This document shows positions 6,983-14,168 of a DNA stretch of 19,082 bases, piece after piece; position 1 is the stretch's first letter; the number at the start of each line of letters is the position of its first letter. Source of the stretch: Candidatus Rifleibacteriota bacterium (GTDB taxonomy: Bacteria > UBP17 > UBA6191 > JACPRK01); contig JACQZL010000077.1 in the NCBI GenBank assembly GCA_016213865.1, positions 1-19,082 of the forward strand, written 5' to 3'. The notes under the pieces were generated by a model. The model made no database searches and was not told the DNA's origin. It saw nothing but the letters and a program-made list of their open reading frames with translations. The position numbers and the translations under genes are program-made.

Positions 6983-7162
6983 GGGAGCGACGCCAACTCA
7001 TGGGGAGTCCCAAGTGAACACAGAGACACAAAGACACGGAGACCCAGAGAGAAGTCTCATCAAATCAGCTCCTCTGGGTCTCTGTGCCTCCGTGGCTCTG
7101 GGTTGAGAGTCCTTTCCTGGCACCTGTAGTGATGCGACTTCCGATTTCTCTGCGTCGCTCCC
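6983..7162. repeat. 180-bp nested inverted-repeat element, copy E1
   Basis: Outer 11-bp arms GGGAGCGACGC (6983-6993) and GCGTCGCTCCC (7152-7162) are exact complements. Inside, 7021-7049 and 7072-7100 form a 29-bp hairpin (24 normal pairs, one G-T, four mismatches) with a 22-nt loop. The left arm is built of four tandem octamers of consensus CACRRAGA (7019-7050) and the right arm of four complementary ones (7072-7103). CATGGGG lies 5 nt inside the left end. The same layout and the same 180-bp length are seen at 13937-14116 in the opposite orientation. It begins 26 nt after the kinase stop. The hairpin could also act as a transcription terminator for the kinase. Confidence 0.8.
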
Positions 7163-7178
7163 CGTCGGAGAGCTCGCC

Positions 7179-7207
7179 TTGCCGCGAGTCGACCGGTCTG
7201 GTAGCAT
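7179..7207 (+). promoter_or_regulatory. Extended -10 promoter of ftcD
   Basis: TTGCCG (7179-7184), 17-nt spacer, TAGCAT (7202-7207) preceded by TGG (extended -10). A start near 7214 gives a leader of about 23 nt carrying the ribosome-binding site. Element E1 ends 16 nt upstream of the -35 box. Confidence 0.5.
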
Positions 7208-7236
7208 CGCCTTCCCGGGCCGGAAAGGAGACTGCG

Positions 7237-8766
7237 ATGACCAAGCTCGTCGAGTGCGTACCCAACTTCAGCGAGGGGCGCCGCCCCGAAGTAATCAAGG
7301 AGATCGTCGACCGCATGTGCGCGGGGAAGGGCGTCGCACTTCTGGACAAGGAGTCGGACGCCAACCACAACCGTTGCGTCATCACGCTCGTGGGTGAGCC
7401 GTACGCCGTGAAGGAGGCCGTCCTGCGGGGCATCGCCGTCGCGGTCGAGCGCATCGATCTCACGCGCCACCAGGGCGAGCATCCTCGCATGGGCGCGTGC
7501 GACGTCGTGCCGTTCATCCCGATCAGCGGCGTCACGATGGCCGAGTGCGTGGAGCTGGCGCGTCGGACCGGAGAGGAGATCGCCAGCCGCTTCGAGATCC
7601 CGGTCTATCTCTACGAAAAGGCGGCCAGCCGGCCCTCGCGCGAGAACCTGGCCGAGGTGCGCAAGGGCGAGTTCGAGGGAATCCGGGACGCCATCCAGAC
7701 CGACCCGGACCGCAAACCCGACTTCGGCCCCTGCCGCGTCCACCCGACGGCCGGAGCCGTGGCCGTGGGCGCCCGGATGTTCCTGGTCGCCTTCAACGTG
7801 CAGCTCGGTACCACGAAGGTCGAGGTTGCCCGCAAGATCGCCGACGCGGTCCGGTACAAGACGGGCGGCTTCCGGTACGTGAAGGCGCTGGGCTTCGAAC
7901 TGAAGGACCGCGGATGCGTCCAGGTCTCGATGAACCTGGTCAACTACAAGAAGAGCCCGGTCCACCGCGTCTTTCACGCCCTCGAGGCCGAGGCGCGTCG
8001 CTTTGGCGTTCCCATCCTCGATAGCGAGCTGGTCGGTTTGATCCCGAACGAGGCGCTCGTGATGGCTGCCGAGGATGCCCTCCGGTTCAATTCGGACTGG
8101 AGCCCCAGGCAGATCATCGAGAACAAGCTCGCCGAGCTGACCGGAAGCGCCGATCAGGGCATGGGCCCGTTCCTGGACAGCGTGGCCGCCAAGACCGAGA
8201 CGCCGGGCGGCGGGAGCGTGGCTGCCCTCGCGGGCGCCCTCTCGGCGGCGCTCGGGGCCATGGTCTGCCGCTTCACCCTGGGCAAGAAGAAGTTCGCCGA
8301 TCGCAAAGACCTGCTGGAGCGCGCCCTGGTGCGTCTGGAAGAGCTGCGAGCCGACCTGACGGCGGCCGTTTCCGAGGATGCGGCCGCGTTCGATGCGGTG
8401 ATGTGCGCCATGAAGCTGCCGAAGGATTCCGAGGAGCAGGCGTGCCACCGGGCCGCGAAGATGCAAGAGGCCTTCGAGAAGGCCATCTCGGTGCCGCTCA
8501 GGGTGATGGAGCGGTCGGTCGAGTCGCTCGAACTGGCCCGGACCCTCGTCGCCAAGGGCAATCCCAACCTGGCCAGCGACGCCGGTAGCGCGGTCCAGAC
8601 CGCGCGAGCGGCCACCGCGTGCGCAAGCTACAACGTCCGCATCAACCTCAAGGGCATGGACGACGGCCCTCGCCGTCACGAGTACGCCGCGAGGATGCAG
8701 GCGCTGCTCGCCCGCGCCCGCGAGGTCACGTCCGAGGCCGAGGCCGAGCTGGACAGGTTGTTGTGA
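7237..8766 (+). CDS. ftcD: Bifunctional glutamate formiminotransferase / formiminotetrahydrofolate cyclodeaminase
   Basis: A fused cytoplasmic enzyme of 509 residues. The N-terminal domain (about 1-300) transfers the formimino group of formiminoglutamate, a histidine-degradation product, to tetrahydrofolate. The C-terminal domain (about 308-509) deaminates the product to 5,10-methenyl-tetrahydrofolate. Visible hallmarks are the start VECVPNFSEGR, then RHQGEHPRMGACDVVPFIP with His82 at the position of the catalytic His of the mammalian enzyme, and the cyclodeaminase Gly-rich motif TPGGGSVAALAGA (322-334). Start ATG 7237 is fixed by AAAGGAG 6 nt upstream. No hutH, hutU or hutI gene is nearby, so histidine breakdown must be encoded elsewhere, or the enzyme serves folate one-carbon supply. 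dsbD follows 65 nt downstream in the same direction; I see no promoter between them, so they may be cotranscribed. Confidence 0.95.
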   Translation: MTKLVECVPNFSEGRRPEVIKEIVDRMCAGKGVALLDKESDANHNRCVITLVGEPYAVKEAVLRGIAVAVERIDLTRHQGEHPRMGACDVVPFIPISGVTMAECVELARRTGEEIASRFEIPVYLYEKAASRPSRENLAEVRKGEFEGIRDAIQTDPDRKPDFGPCRVHPTAGAVAVGARMFLVAFNVQLGTTKVEVARKIADAVRYKTGGFRYVKALGFELKDRGCVQVSMNLVNYKKSPVHRVFHALEAEARRFGVPILDSELVGLIPNEALVMAAEDALRFNSDWSPRQIIENKLAELTGSADQGMGPFLDSVAAKTETPGGGSVAALAGALSAALGAMVCRFTLGKKKFADRKDLLERALVRLEELRADLTAAVSEDAAAFDAVMCAMKLPKDSEEQACHRAAKMQEAFEKAISVPLRVMERSVESLELARTLVAKGNPNLASDAGSAVQTARAATACASYNVRINLKGMDDGPRRHEYAARMQALLARAREVTSEAEAELDRLL

Positions 8767-8831
8767 GGGAGCTGCTGCCCAGCGTCGCGACTGCAAGCTG
8801 CCGCTCGCGGTACTGATATGAGGTGATGTCC

Positions 8832-10706
8832 ATGACTGGCAGGTTCGGCCTCTTCGTGTTCGTGGCCCTGCTCCTGGCGGTTCCCGCCATCGCGGGGACG
8901 GAGCCGGTCCGCGTTTCTCTGGGCTTCGAGCCCGCCTCGGTCGCCCCGGGCGAGAGCGCCACTGGCCGCGTCGTCTTCGAGATCGAACCCGGGTACCACA
9001 TCTACGGTCCGCTGGAGGTCAACGGCCTCCCGACGCGAGTCCTGCTGAAACCGCGGGCGGGAGCCACGGTCGGAGAGGTCCGGTTCCCGGCTCCGTTGCA
9101 CCGCGACTACGAGGCCCTGGGAGGGACGCTGGCGCTCTTCGAGGGCCGCACCGTCGTGGAGTTCCCTGTCCGGGTCGGCCCGGAGGTCAGCGGAGACAGC
9201 CTGGAGCTCGAGGTCCAGGTCGACTACCAGCCGTGTACCGACCGGGTCTGCAAGCGCCCGGTCCAGGGCCTGGTCGTGAAGGGCCCCATTGGCCTGCGCC
9301 GGACGGCCGGCCGCGAACAGACCCCGAGCCTGGTCGCGGGGACGGATCGCGCGGGCGGGACCGCGCCCGCGAAGGCGCCTCGCACAAACCCGTTCGGGGA
9401 CGCGCTGGACCGCGGGCTCCTGTGGGCCCTCCTGGCCGCGTTCGGGTGGGGCCTGGCTGCCAGCCTGAGCCCCTGCGTCTACCCGATGATCCCCTTCACG
9501 GTCAGTTACTTCGGCGGCCAGTCGAGGGAGGGGCGCGGCGCGCGGCGGATTGGCCTGGCAGTGGCGTACGTGGCGGGGATGTCCTTGACCTATGCCGTGT
9601 TGGGAGTGGCGGCGGCCCGGCTGGGGCAGGACCTGGGCTCCTGGATGGTGAACCCCTGGGTTATCGGCGCCCTCTGCACGATCCTCACGGCCCTGGCCTG
9701 CTCGATGTTCGGCCTCTACGTGCTGCGGCTGCCGCCGTCGGTCACCAACTGGTTCAACGCCGGAGACCGGGGCGGGTATCTCGAGGCGGCGTTCATGGGA
9801 CTGGCGATGGGCTTCGTCGCCGCTCCGTGCGTCGGCCCGTTCGCGGGCAGCATCCTGGTCTTCGTCGCCCAGTCGGGCAACCTGGTCCTGGGCTTCGCGA
9901 CGCTCTTCACGTTCGGGCTGGGGATGGGGATGCTGTTCCTCGTGCTGGCCGTGTCGTCCGGAAGCCTCGCAAGGCTGCCCCGGTCGGGCCAGTGGATGGT
10001 CAGGCTCGAGCACTTCTTCGGCTATGCCATCCTCGGTATGGCCCTCTACCTGCTCTCGAACGTCGTGCCAGGCTGGTTCAGCATCTTCGCGGCCGGCGTC
10101 TATCTCGTCCTGGGCGGAGCGGCCCTGGGCGCCTTCACGCCCCTGACGGCCGAGGCCCACGGCCGGGCCGAACTGCAAAAGGGGCTCGGGTTCCTGGGCG
10201 TGCTGGTCGGATCAGCGCTCGTGCTGGCGGGGCTGCTCTCCGGCGGATTCTTTGGGCAGGTGCCGCTGGGCGGTCCGGTGGCCGCGCTCGGGGGCGATTC
10301 GGCCGGTGAGGCCGGCTGGTTCACCTCGCTCGACGAGGCGCTGGCCGAGGGGCAGCGCGCGGGTAAGCCGGTCTTCGCGGACTTCCGCGCCGATTGGTGT
10401 ATCCCGTGCAAGCTGATGGAGCGGACCACCTTCCGCGAGGCCCGCGTGAAGGAGGCCCTCGAGGGGTTCGTTCGCGCGAGGCTCGACTGCACGTTGCCCG
10501 ATAGCCCGGGCGCCCGGTACAAGAATCAGGTCTTGCAGGTGACCAGTATGCCGTACCTGGCCTTCTTCGACCCGCGGGGGCGGCACCTCGTCGACGCCAG
10601 CATCGAAGGCTACGCCGAAACGGGGCCCTTCCTCGAAGCCGTGAAGCGCGTGGCCGCCCGCTTTCCTGCGGGCGCAGCCCCGGTCAAGGAAAGCCCCGCA
10701 CCGTGA
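8832..10706 (+). CDS. dsbD: Thiol:disulfide interchange protein DsbD
   Basis: A protein of 624 residues with the complete three-part architecture that carries electrons from cytoplasmic thioredoxin across the inner membrane to periplasmic thiol proteins. After a signal peptide (1-21, FGLFVFVALLLAVPAIAG) comes the periplasmic alpha domain with its Cys pair (YQPCTDRVCKRP, Cys135 and Cys140). The membrane core has about eight helices with the two redox Cys in SLSPCVYPMIPF (Cys215) and AAPCVGPFAGS (Cys333). The C-terminal thioredoxin-like gamma domain carries RADWCIPCK (Cys523, Cys526). All six expected cysteines are present. ATG 8832 was chosen over GTG 8823 and ATG 8826 because GAGG (8820-8823) is 8 nt upstream. 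The gene converges on a minus-strand gene with only 16 nt between their stop codons. Confidence 0.95.
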   Translation: MTGRFGLFVFVALLLAVPAIAGTEPVRVSLGFEPASVAPGESATGRVVFEIEPGYHIYGPLEVNGLPTRVLLKPRAGATVGEVRFPAPLHRDYEALGGTLALFEGRTVVEFPVRVGPEVSGDSLELEVQVDYQPCTDRVCKRPVQGLVVKGPIGLRRTAGREQTPSLVAGTDRAGGTAPAKAPRTNPFGDALDRGLLWALLAAFGWGLAASLSPCVYPMIPFTVSYFGGQSREGRGARRIGLAVAYVAGMSLTYAVLGVAAARLGQDLGSWMVNPWVIGALCTILTALACSMFGLYVLRLPPSVTNWFNAGDRGGYLEAAFMGLAMGFVAAPCVGPFAGSILVFVAQSGNLVLGFATLFTFGLGMGMLFLVLAVSSGSLARLPRSGQWMVRLEHFFGYAILGMALYLLSNVVPGWFSIFAAGVYLVLGGAALGAFTPLTAEAHGRAELQKGLGFLGVLVGSALVLAGLLSGGFFGQVPLGGPVAALGGDSAGEAGWFTSLDEALAEGQRAGKPVFADFRADWCIPCKLMERTTFREARVKEALEGFVRARLDCTLPDSPGARYKNQVLQVTSMPYLAFFDPRGRHLVDASIEGYAETGPFLEAVKRVAARFPAGAAPVKESPAP

Positions 10707-10707
10707 C

Positions 10708-10721
10708 CCGGCGCCAGCCGG
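10708..10721. terminator. Short hairpin between convergent genes
   Basis: CCGGC, a 4-nt loop and GCCGG fill nearly the whole 16-nt gap between the two stop codons, so it could serve both directions. It is short and has no T-run. Confidence 0.25.
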
Positions 10722-10722
10722 A

Positions 10723-11223
10723 TCAGCCGAGCATCGCCGCGATGTCGGCGGAGATCTGCTTGGCTTTGGCGCGGATGGCCGGATCGGGGTTGACCATCGC
10801 GATGAAATTGCAGTGGCGCCGCAGGTAGCGGAGCTTCAGCTTGTCCGTCACCTTGAGTCGCGCCTTGAACGCGTCGTTGTAGTCGACCAAGCCCGGGGCG
10901 AAGACCGACACCTCGAACCACGAGAGCGGCTTGGCCACCGGGGCCGGGGGTGCCGGAGGTGCCGGAGGAGCCGGCGGTGCGGGCGGAGTCGGCTCGGCGG
11001 CGGGCGGAGCGGGCTCCGTTGCCGGGGGAGCTGGCTCGGTGGCCGGCGGAGCGGGATCCGTGGCTGGGGGTGTCGGCTCGGGCGCGGGGGTCGTCGCGGC
11101 ACCGTCGCCCGGCGCCGGAGTGGCTGTGGCATCGTCCTCGGCGAAGGCCGCCGGGGCGAGCAAGAGCACCATGACCAGGACCAACAGGGGACGCAAACCA
11201 AGAAGCGGACGAAGATGTTTCAT
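10723..11223 (-). CDS. Proline-rich exported protein of unknown function
   Basis: A protein of 166 residues. Residues 1-28 form a signal peptide (LLVLVMVLLLAPAAFA). Residues 32-98 are an Ala/Pro/Thr/Glu linker built on heptads of the type PPATEPA, encoded by five imperfect 21-nt units at 10982-11086, then PAPPAPP runs. The C-terminal part (99-166) is a compact, basic, mostly helical domain (KLKLRYLRRHCNFIAMV) that I do not recognise. Extended Pro/Ala linkers of this kind often span the periplasm or cell wall. The start at ATG 11223 is supported by AGGAG 7 nt upstream, and the gene has its own strong promoter, so it is not simply the tail of the upstream carbamoyltransferase operon. Repeat number in the linker probably varies between strains. 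Confidence 0.8.
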   Translation of the reverse strand: MKHLRPLLGLRPLLVLVMVLLLAPAAFAEDDATATPAPGDGAATTPAPEPTPPATDPAPPATEPAPPATEPAPPAAEPTPPAPPAPPAPPAPPAPVAKPLSWFEVSVFAPGLVDYNDAFKARLKVTDKLKLRYLRRHCNFIAMVNPDPAIRAKAKQISADIAAMLG

Positions 11224-11257
11224 TGCACAACTCCTGAAGTCATTGAGAAGTCGCGTG

Positions 11258-11286
11258 ATTATTACGGCCCGACCCGCAGGTGTCAA
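11258..11286 (-). promoter_or_regulatory. Sigma70-type promoter of the proline-rich protein gene
   Basis: On the minus strand TTGACA (11286-11281), a 17-nt spacer and AATAAT (11263-11258). The predicted start near 11251 leaves a leader of about 28 nt with the AGGAG site. The AT-rich -10 stands out in this GC-rich region. Confidence 0.7.
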
Positions 11287-11323
11287 GCCGGGGGTGGGCA
11301 CGGGGGTGGCGCGCCCGCTGCTT

Positions 11324-12271
11324 CTACAGCCCCTTGCCGAGGAGCCAGAGGATGATCGCCTTCTCGATGTGCAGGCGATTCTCGGCCTGGTCGAAGATGA
11401 CCGAGTTGGGATGGTCGATGGCGTCTCGCGAGATCTCGTAGCCGACGTGACACGGCATGCAGTGCATGATCCGAGCGCGGGGGGCGTGCTCGGCGAGGAG
11501 CGCCGCGTTGACCTGGAACGGCGAGAAGAGCTTCTTTCGCCGCTCGTACTCGTCCTGGAACTGGGGCCGGACCTTCCCGGAGTCGAAGAACTCCATGTTC
11601 ATCCACGTGTCGGTGTGGATGTAGTCCACTCCGTCCAGGGCCGTGGCCAGGTCGAGCGAGCGCCGGACCCTGCCTGTCTCGTCGGCCAGCCGATTCAACT
11701 CGGGGTCGATGCTGTCCTTGTCGGCCTCGGGCGTCACCAGGACGACCTCGAGGCCGAGGCGGGCACAGGCCAGCTTCAGCGTGTTCGAGACGTTGTTCTC
11801 GATGCCGAGCCAGGCCACCTTGCGGACCTGGTCGAGGCCCCCGGAGTGCTCGATCATCGTCAGCAGGTCGCCCAGGGTCTGAGCGGGATGGTATTTCTCG
11901 CTGCAGGCGTCGATGACCGGGATCTGCTGGCAGGAGGCGGCCGTGAGGACGTCGGCCGACTTCATGGCCCGGAACATCAGCACGTCACCGAAGCGCATCA
12001 GGGCCCGGATCTCGTCCCGGAAATCGGTCAGCGCGAACTGCGTCACCTTGGAATCGAGGAAGACCGAGTGGCCTCCCAGTTCGGTCATCGCGACCTCGAA
12101 CGAGACCCTGGTGCGGGTCGAGGTCTTCTGGAACAGCATGAGGAGCGTCTGGCCCGGGAGGAGGTTGGCCAGCTTGCCGGCCTTGCGGCGGGCTTTGAGC
12201 TTGGCCGCCAGCTCGAGGATGGCCAGCAGGTCCTCGCGGGACTGGTCCTTGAGGGAAATCAGGTGTCTCAT
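11324..12271 (-). CDS. Ornithine-carbamoyltransferase-family protein with an atypical substrate loop
   Basis: A protein of 315 residues, normal transcarbamylase length. It should transfer the carbamoyl group of carbamoyl phosphate to an amino acceptor, classically ornithine to citrulline. Carbamoyl-phosphate motifs are intact: STRTR at 51-55, HPAQ at 128-131, HCMP at 270-273 with catalytic-type Cys271, and ENRLH near the end. The ornithine region has NNVSN (159-163), but the loop that reads DxxxSMG in true ornithine transcarbamylases is DTWMNME (221-227), and the segment after it (FFDSGKVRPQFQDEYERRKK) is also unusual. The acceptor may therefore differ. Start ATG 12271 has only a weak GAGG upstream. 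The gene lies 68 nt behind the cpgS-like gene on the same strand, most likely in one operon. No other arginine gene is present in the window, so argF is not assigned. Confidence 0.85.
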   Translation of the reverse strand: MRHLISLKDQSREDLLAILELAAKLKARRKAGKLANLLPGQTLLMLFQKTSTRTRVSFEVAMTELGGHSVFLDSKVTQFALTDFRDEIRALMRFGDVLMFRAMKSADVLTAASCQQIPVIDACSEKYHPAQTLGDLLTMIEHSGGLDQVRKVAWLGIENNVSNTLKLACARLGLEVVLVTPEADKDSIDPELNRLADETGRVRRSLDLATALDGVDYIHTDTWMNMEFFDSGKVRPQFQDEYERRKKLFSPFQVNAALLAEHAPRARIMHCMPCHVGYEISRDAIDHPNSVIFDQAENRLHIEKAIILWLLGKGL

Positions 12272-12339
12272 CGTCTCTACGCCTCGTGGAGATGTCTGGC
12301 GCCGGGAGCCACGCGCGGGACCGCGGCGCGGATGGGAGT

Positions 12340-13665
12340 TCAGACCAGCTTGCGCTCCTTCAGCAGGGCGCGGAGCTCTTCCTTGGCGGAGGCCGACAGA
12401 TCGTACTTGACCCGCGTGTGCGGCTTGTCGATCCGGATGAACCGGGCCAGGTCGATCGGCGTGGCCACGACGACCGAATCGCACGGGATGCGGGCGATCG
12501 TCTCCTCGAGCTCCTTCATCTGTTCCTGTCCGTAGCCCAGAGCAGGGAGCAGGTCCTGCATGTGGGGGTACTTCTCGTAGGCCGCCCGGATGCCGCCGAT
12601 CGTGAAGGGCTGCGGCTTCACCAGCGACGCGGCCGCGGCGCGCCGGGCGGCGATGATGCCCGCACCCAGCTTCATCTCGCCGTGCGTCAGCGTCGGACCG
12701 TCCTCGATGACCAGGACGTGCTTGCCCGCGATGACCCTCGGATCGTCGATCGTCAGGACCGATTCGGCCTTGATGACCCGGGCCGTGGGGTTGACCTTCC
12801 TCGCGTTGTCGACGACGGTCTGGATCGCGGCCGGCTCGGCCGAGTCGACCTTGTTGACCACGATCACGTCGGCCATTCGGAAGTTGACCTCGCCCGGGTA
12901 GTAGCCCAGTTCGTGACCCGGCCGGAGAGGATCGGCCACCGTGATCGTGAGGTCCGGGCGGTAGAACGGGGTGTCGTTGTTGCCCCCGTCCCAGACGACG
13001 ACGTCGGCCTCCTTCTCGGCCTCGCGCAGGATCGCTTCGTAGTCGACTCCGGCGAAGACGACGCTGCCCCGGACGATGTGCGGCTCGTACTCCTCCATCT
13101 CTTCGATGGTGCACTGATGCCGCTCGAGGTCCGCCAGGGACTGGTAGCGCTGGACGTTCTGGGCCTCGAGGTTGCCGTAGGGCATCGGATGGCGCACGAC
13201 CACGACGTGCTTGTCGGCCTCGCGGAGGATCTCCACCACGCGGCGGGTCGTCTGGCTCTTGCCGCAGCCGGTGCGCACGGCAACGACCGCGATGACGGGC
13301 TTGGTGCTGGAAAGCCAGGTCTGCCGGGCGCCCAGCATCGAGAACGTGGCGCCCGCGGCCATGACTCGGGACCCCAGGTGCATCACCGTCTCGTACGAGA
13401 GGTCGCTGTAGGAGAGGTAGCACTCGTCGACCCGCTCTTCGCGGATGAGCCTCTCCAGGTCTTTCTCGTCCCAGATGGGGACGCCCTTGGGGTAGAGCGC
13501 GCCGGCAAGGCTGGCTGGATAGCTGCGGTTGGCGATGCCCGGGATCTGGGTGGCCGTGAAAGCCACGACCTCCCGGCTGGCGTCGTGCTTGAAGAGCACG
13601 TTGAAGTTCTGGAAGTCTCGCCCTGCTGCTCCGATGATGACCACTCGCCGCTTCGTCTCTGCCAT
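12340..13665 (-). CDS. cpgS-like P-loop GTPase (cyclic 2,3-diphosphoglycerate synthetase family)
   Basis: A protein of 441 residues. The N terminus (RRVVIIGAAGRDFQNFN, 6-22) starts a Rossmann-type domain. A second domain carries a P-loop-like motif (RTGCGKSQTT, 131-140), an acidic metal motif (WDGGNND, 225-231) and NKVD (271-274), the guanine-specificity motif of GTPases. This combination is the COG2403 family, whose characterised archaeal member (CpgS of Methanothermus) makes cyclic 2,3-diphosphoglycerate. Bacterial members usually have no proven reaction, so the name describes homology and not activity. Start ATG 13665 lies directly before the conserved fold; an in-frame ATG at 13767 would add 34 unconserved residues. 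The transcarbamylase gene follows 68 nt downstream, suggesting a functional link between the two. The promoter is about 220 nt upstream. Confidence 0.85.
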   Translation of the reverse strand: MAETKRRVVIIGAAGRDFQNFNVLFKHDASREVVAFTATQIPGIANRSYPASLAGALYPKGVPIWDEKDLERLIREERVDECYLSYSDLSYETVMHLGSRVMAAGATFSMLGARQTWLSSTKPVIAVVAVRTGCGKSQTTRRVVEILREADKHVVVVRHPMPYGNLEAQNVQRYQSLADLERHQCTIEEMEEYEPHIVRGSVVFAGVDYEAILREAEKEADVVVWDGGNNDTPFYRPDLTITVADPLRPGHELGYYPGEVNFRMADVIVVNKVDSAEPAAIQTVVDNARKVNPTARVIKAESVLTIDDPRVIAGKHVLVIEDGPTLTHGEMKLGAGIIAARRAAAASLVKPQPFTIGGIRAAYEKYPHMQDLLPALGYGQEQMKELEETIARIPCDSVVVATPIDLARFIRIDKPHTRVKYDLSASAKEELRALLKERKLV

Positions 13666-13890
13666 ATGCTCCACGCTGGGCTGGTGCCCGTCCTGGGGGG
13701 TCCCCGTATCGACGCCTGCCGTTCGCGGGACGCTGCCGGGCGTCGGTTCCGAGGAAGCGCCGGGCAAAGCAGAGGAGGCACCGGAGCCCCTTCCGCCGGA
13801 GAAGAGGCGGGGTGGAGGTGACCGGTGCCCGGCCGCACCCGCCGGACCTCGAGGGTCGACAGCAGGCAGCAGGCCGCGAAGAGCGCGCCA

Positions 13891-13919
13891 ATGATATCTC
13901 CCGGGCCCAGTAAGGTCAA
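13891..13919 (-). promoter_or_regulatory. Sigma70-type promoter of the cpgS-like/transcarbamylase operon
   Basis: On the minus strand TTGACC (13919-13914), a 17-nt spacer and TATCAT (13896-13891), each 5 of 6 to consensus. A start near 13884 implies a leader of about 219 nt (13666-13884). I see no convincing gene in that leader. The 30-bp repeat copy 2 ends 15 nt before the -35 box. Confidence 0.6.
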
Positions 13920-13934
13920 TGCCGGGATCGCGCC

Positions 13935-13964
13935 GGGGGAGCGTCCCTGAAACGTGGGAAGCCG
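13935..13964 (-). repeat. 30-bp dispersed repeat, copy 2
   Basis: Read on the minus strand it is identical to 4380-4409. It overlaps the right end of nested element E2 and stops 15 nt before the -35 box at 13919. Confidence 0.85.
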
Positions 13965-14116
13965 CGTCGTCGAGTGGCCACGGTGCCTGTCTTCAACGCA
14001 GGGCGCAAAGATGCAAGGACGCAAGGAAGGTGCTATTGATCAGCATTTCCTGGCGTCTTTGCATCCTGGCGTCTTTGCGTTTGGGCCTCTCTGCCCCATG
14101 ATCCCGGGACGCTCCC
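13937..14116. repeat. 180-bp nested inverted-repeat element, copy E2
   Basis: Outer arms GGGAGCGTCCC (13937-13947) and GGGACGCTCCC (14106-14116) are exact complements. The core hairpin has three tandem octamers of consensus YGCAARGA on the left (14004-14027, with a degenerate fourth at 13996-14003) and four complementary octamers on the right (14048-14079). Read on the minus strand, CATGGGG (14100-14094) lies 5 nt inside the end, as in E1. Segment lengths from that end are 26, 84 and 48 nt between the arms, against 25, 85 and 48 in E1. It occupies most of the intergenic region between two divergent promoters. Confidence 0.8.
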
Positions 14117-14153
14117 TCGCGCCGGAGGCGCCGGACCAGGCGAACACGCGTCT

Positions 14154-14162
14154 TGCTATACT
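14154..14162 (+). promoter_or_regulatory. Extended -10 promoter for a leaderless mRNA
   Basis: TGC followed by TATACT (14157-14162), ending 6 nt before GTG 14169, so transcription should begin at or next to the start codon. There is no clear -35 box; an extended -10 can compensate. GGGACGCTCCC (14106-14116) lies upstream at the same spacing as in the tRNA-Gln promoter. Confidence 0.5.
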
Positions 14163-14168
14163 GGGCCC

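Noticed and set aside
7060..8796. A 578-codon minus-strand open frame opposite ftcD
   Set aside because: ftcD is unmistakable on the plus strand; long antisense frames are expected in GC-rich DNA.
10931..12535. A 534-codon plus-strand frame opposite the proline-rich and transcarbamylase genes
   Set aside because: It begins as the complement of the proline-rich repeat and continues as antisense sequence without any recognisable fold.
11324..13891. A single 855-codon minus-strand frame covering both the cpgS-like and transcarbamylase genes
   Set aside because: The upstream two-thirds is a shadow frame of the cpgS-like gene, which is read in a different frame; only the transcarbamylase at 11324-12271 is genuine.
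13383..14024. A minus-strand frame with a short hydrophobic stretch upstream of the cpgS-like gene
   Set aside because: The stretch is brief, the frame overlaps the cpgS-like gene and the repeat element, and no start with a ribosome-binding site supports it.
13997..14079. The octamer repeats as a CRISPR array
   Set aside because: Units are 8 nt, directly abutting and arranged as an inverted pair; there are no spacers.
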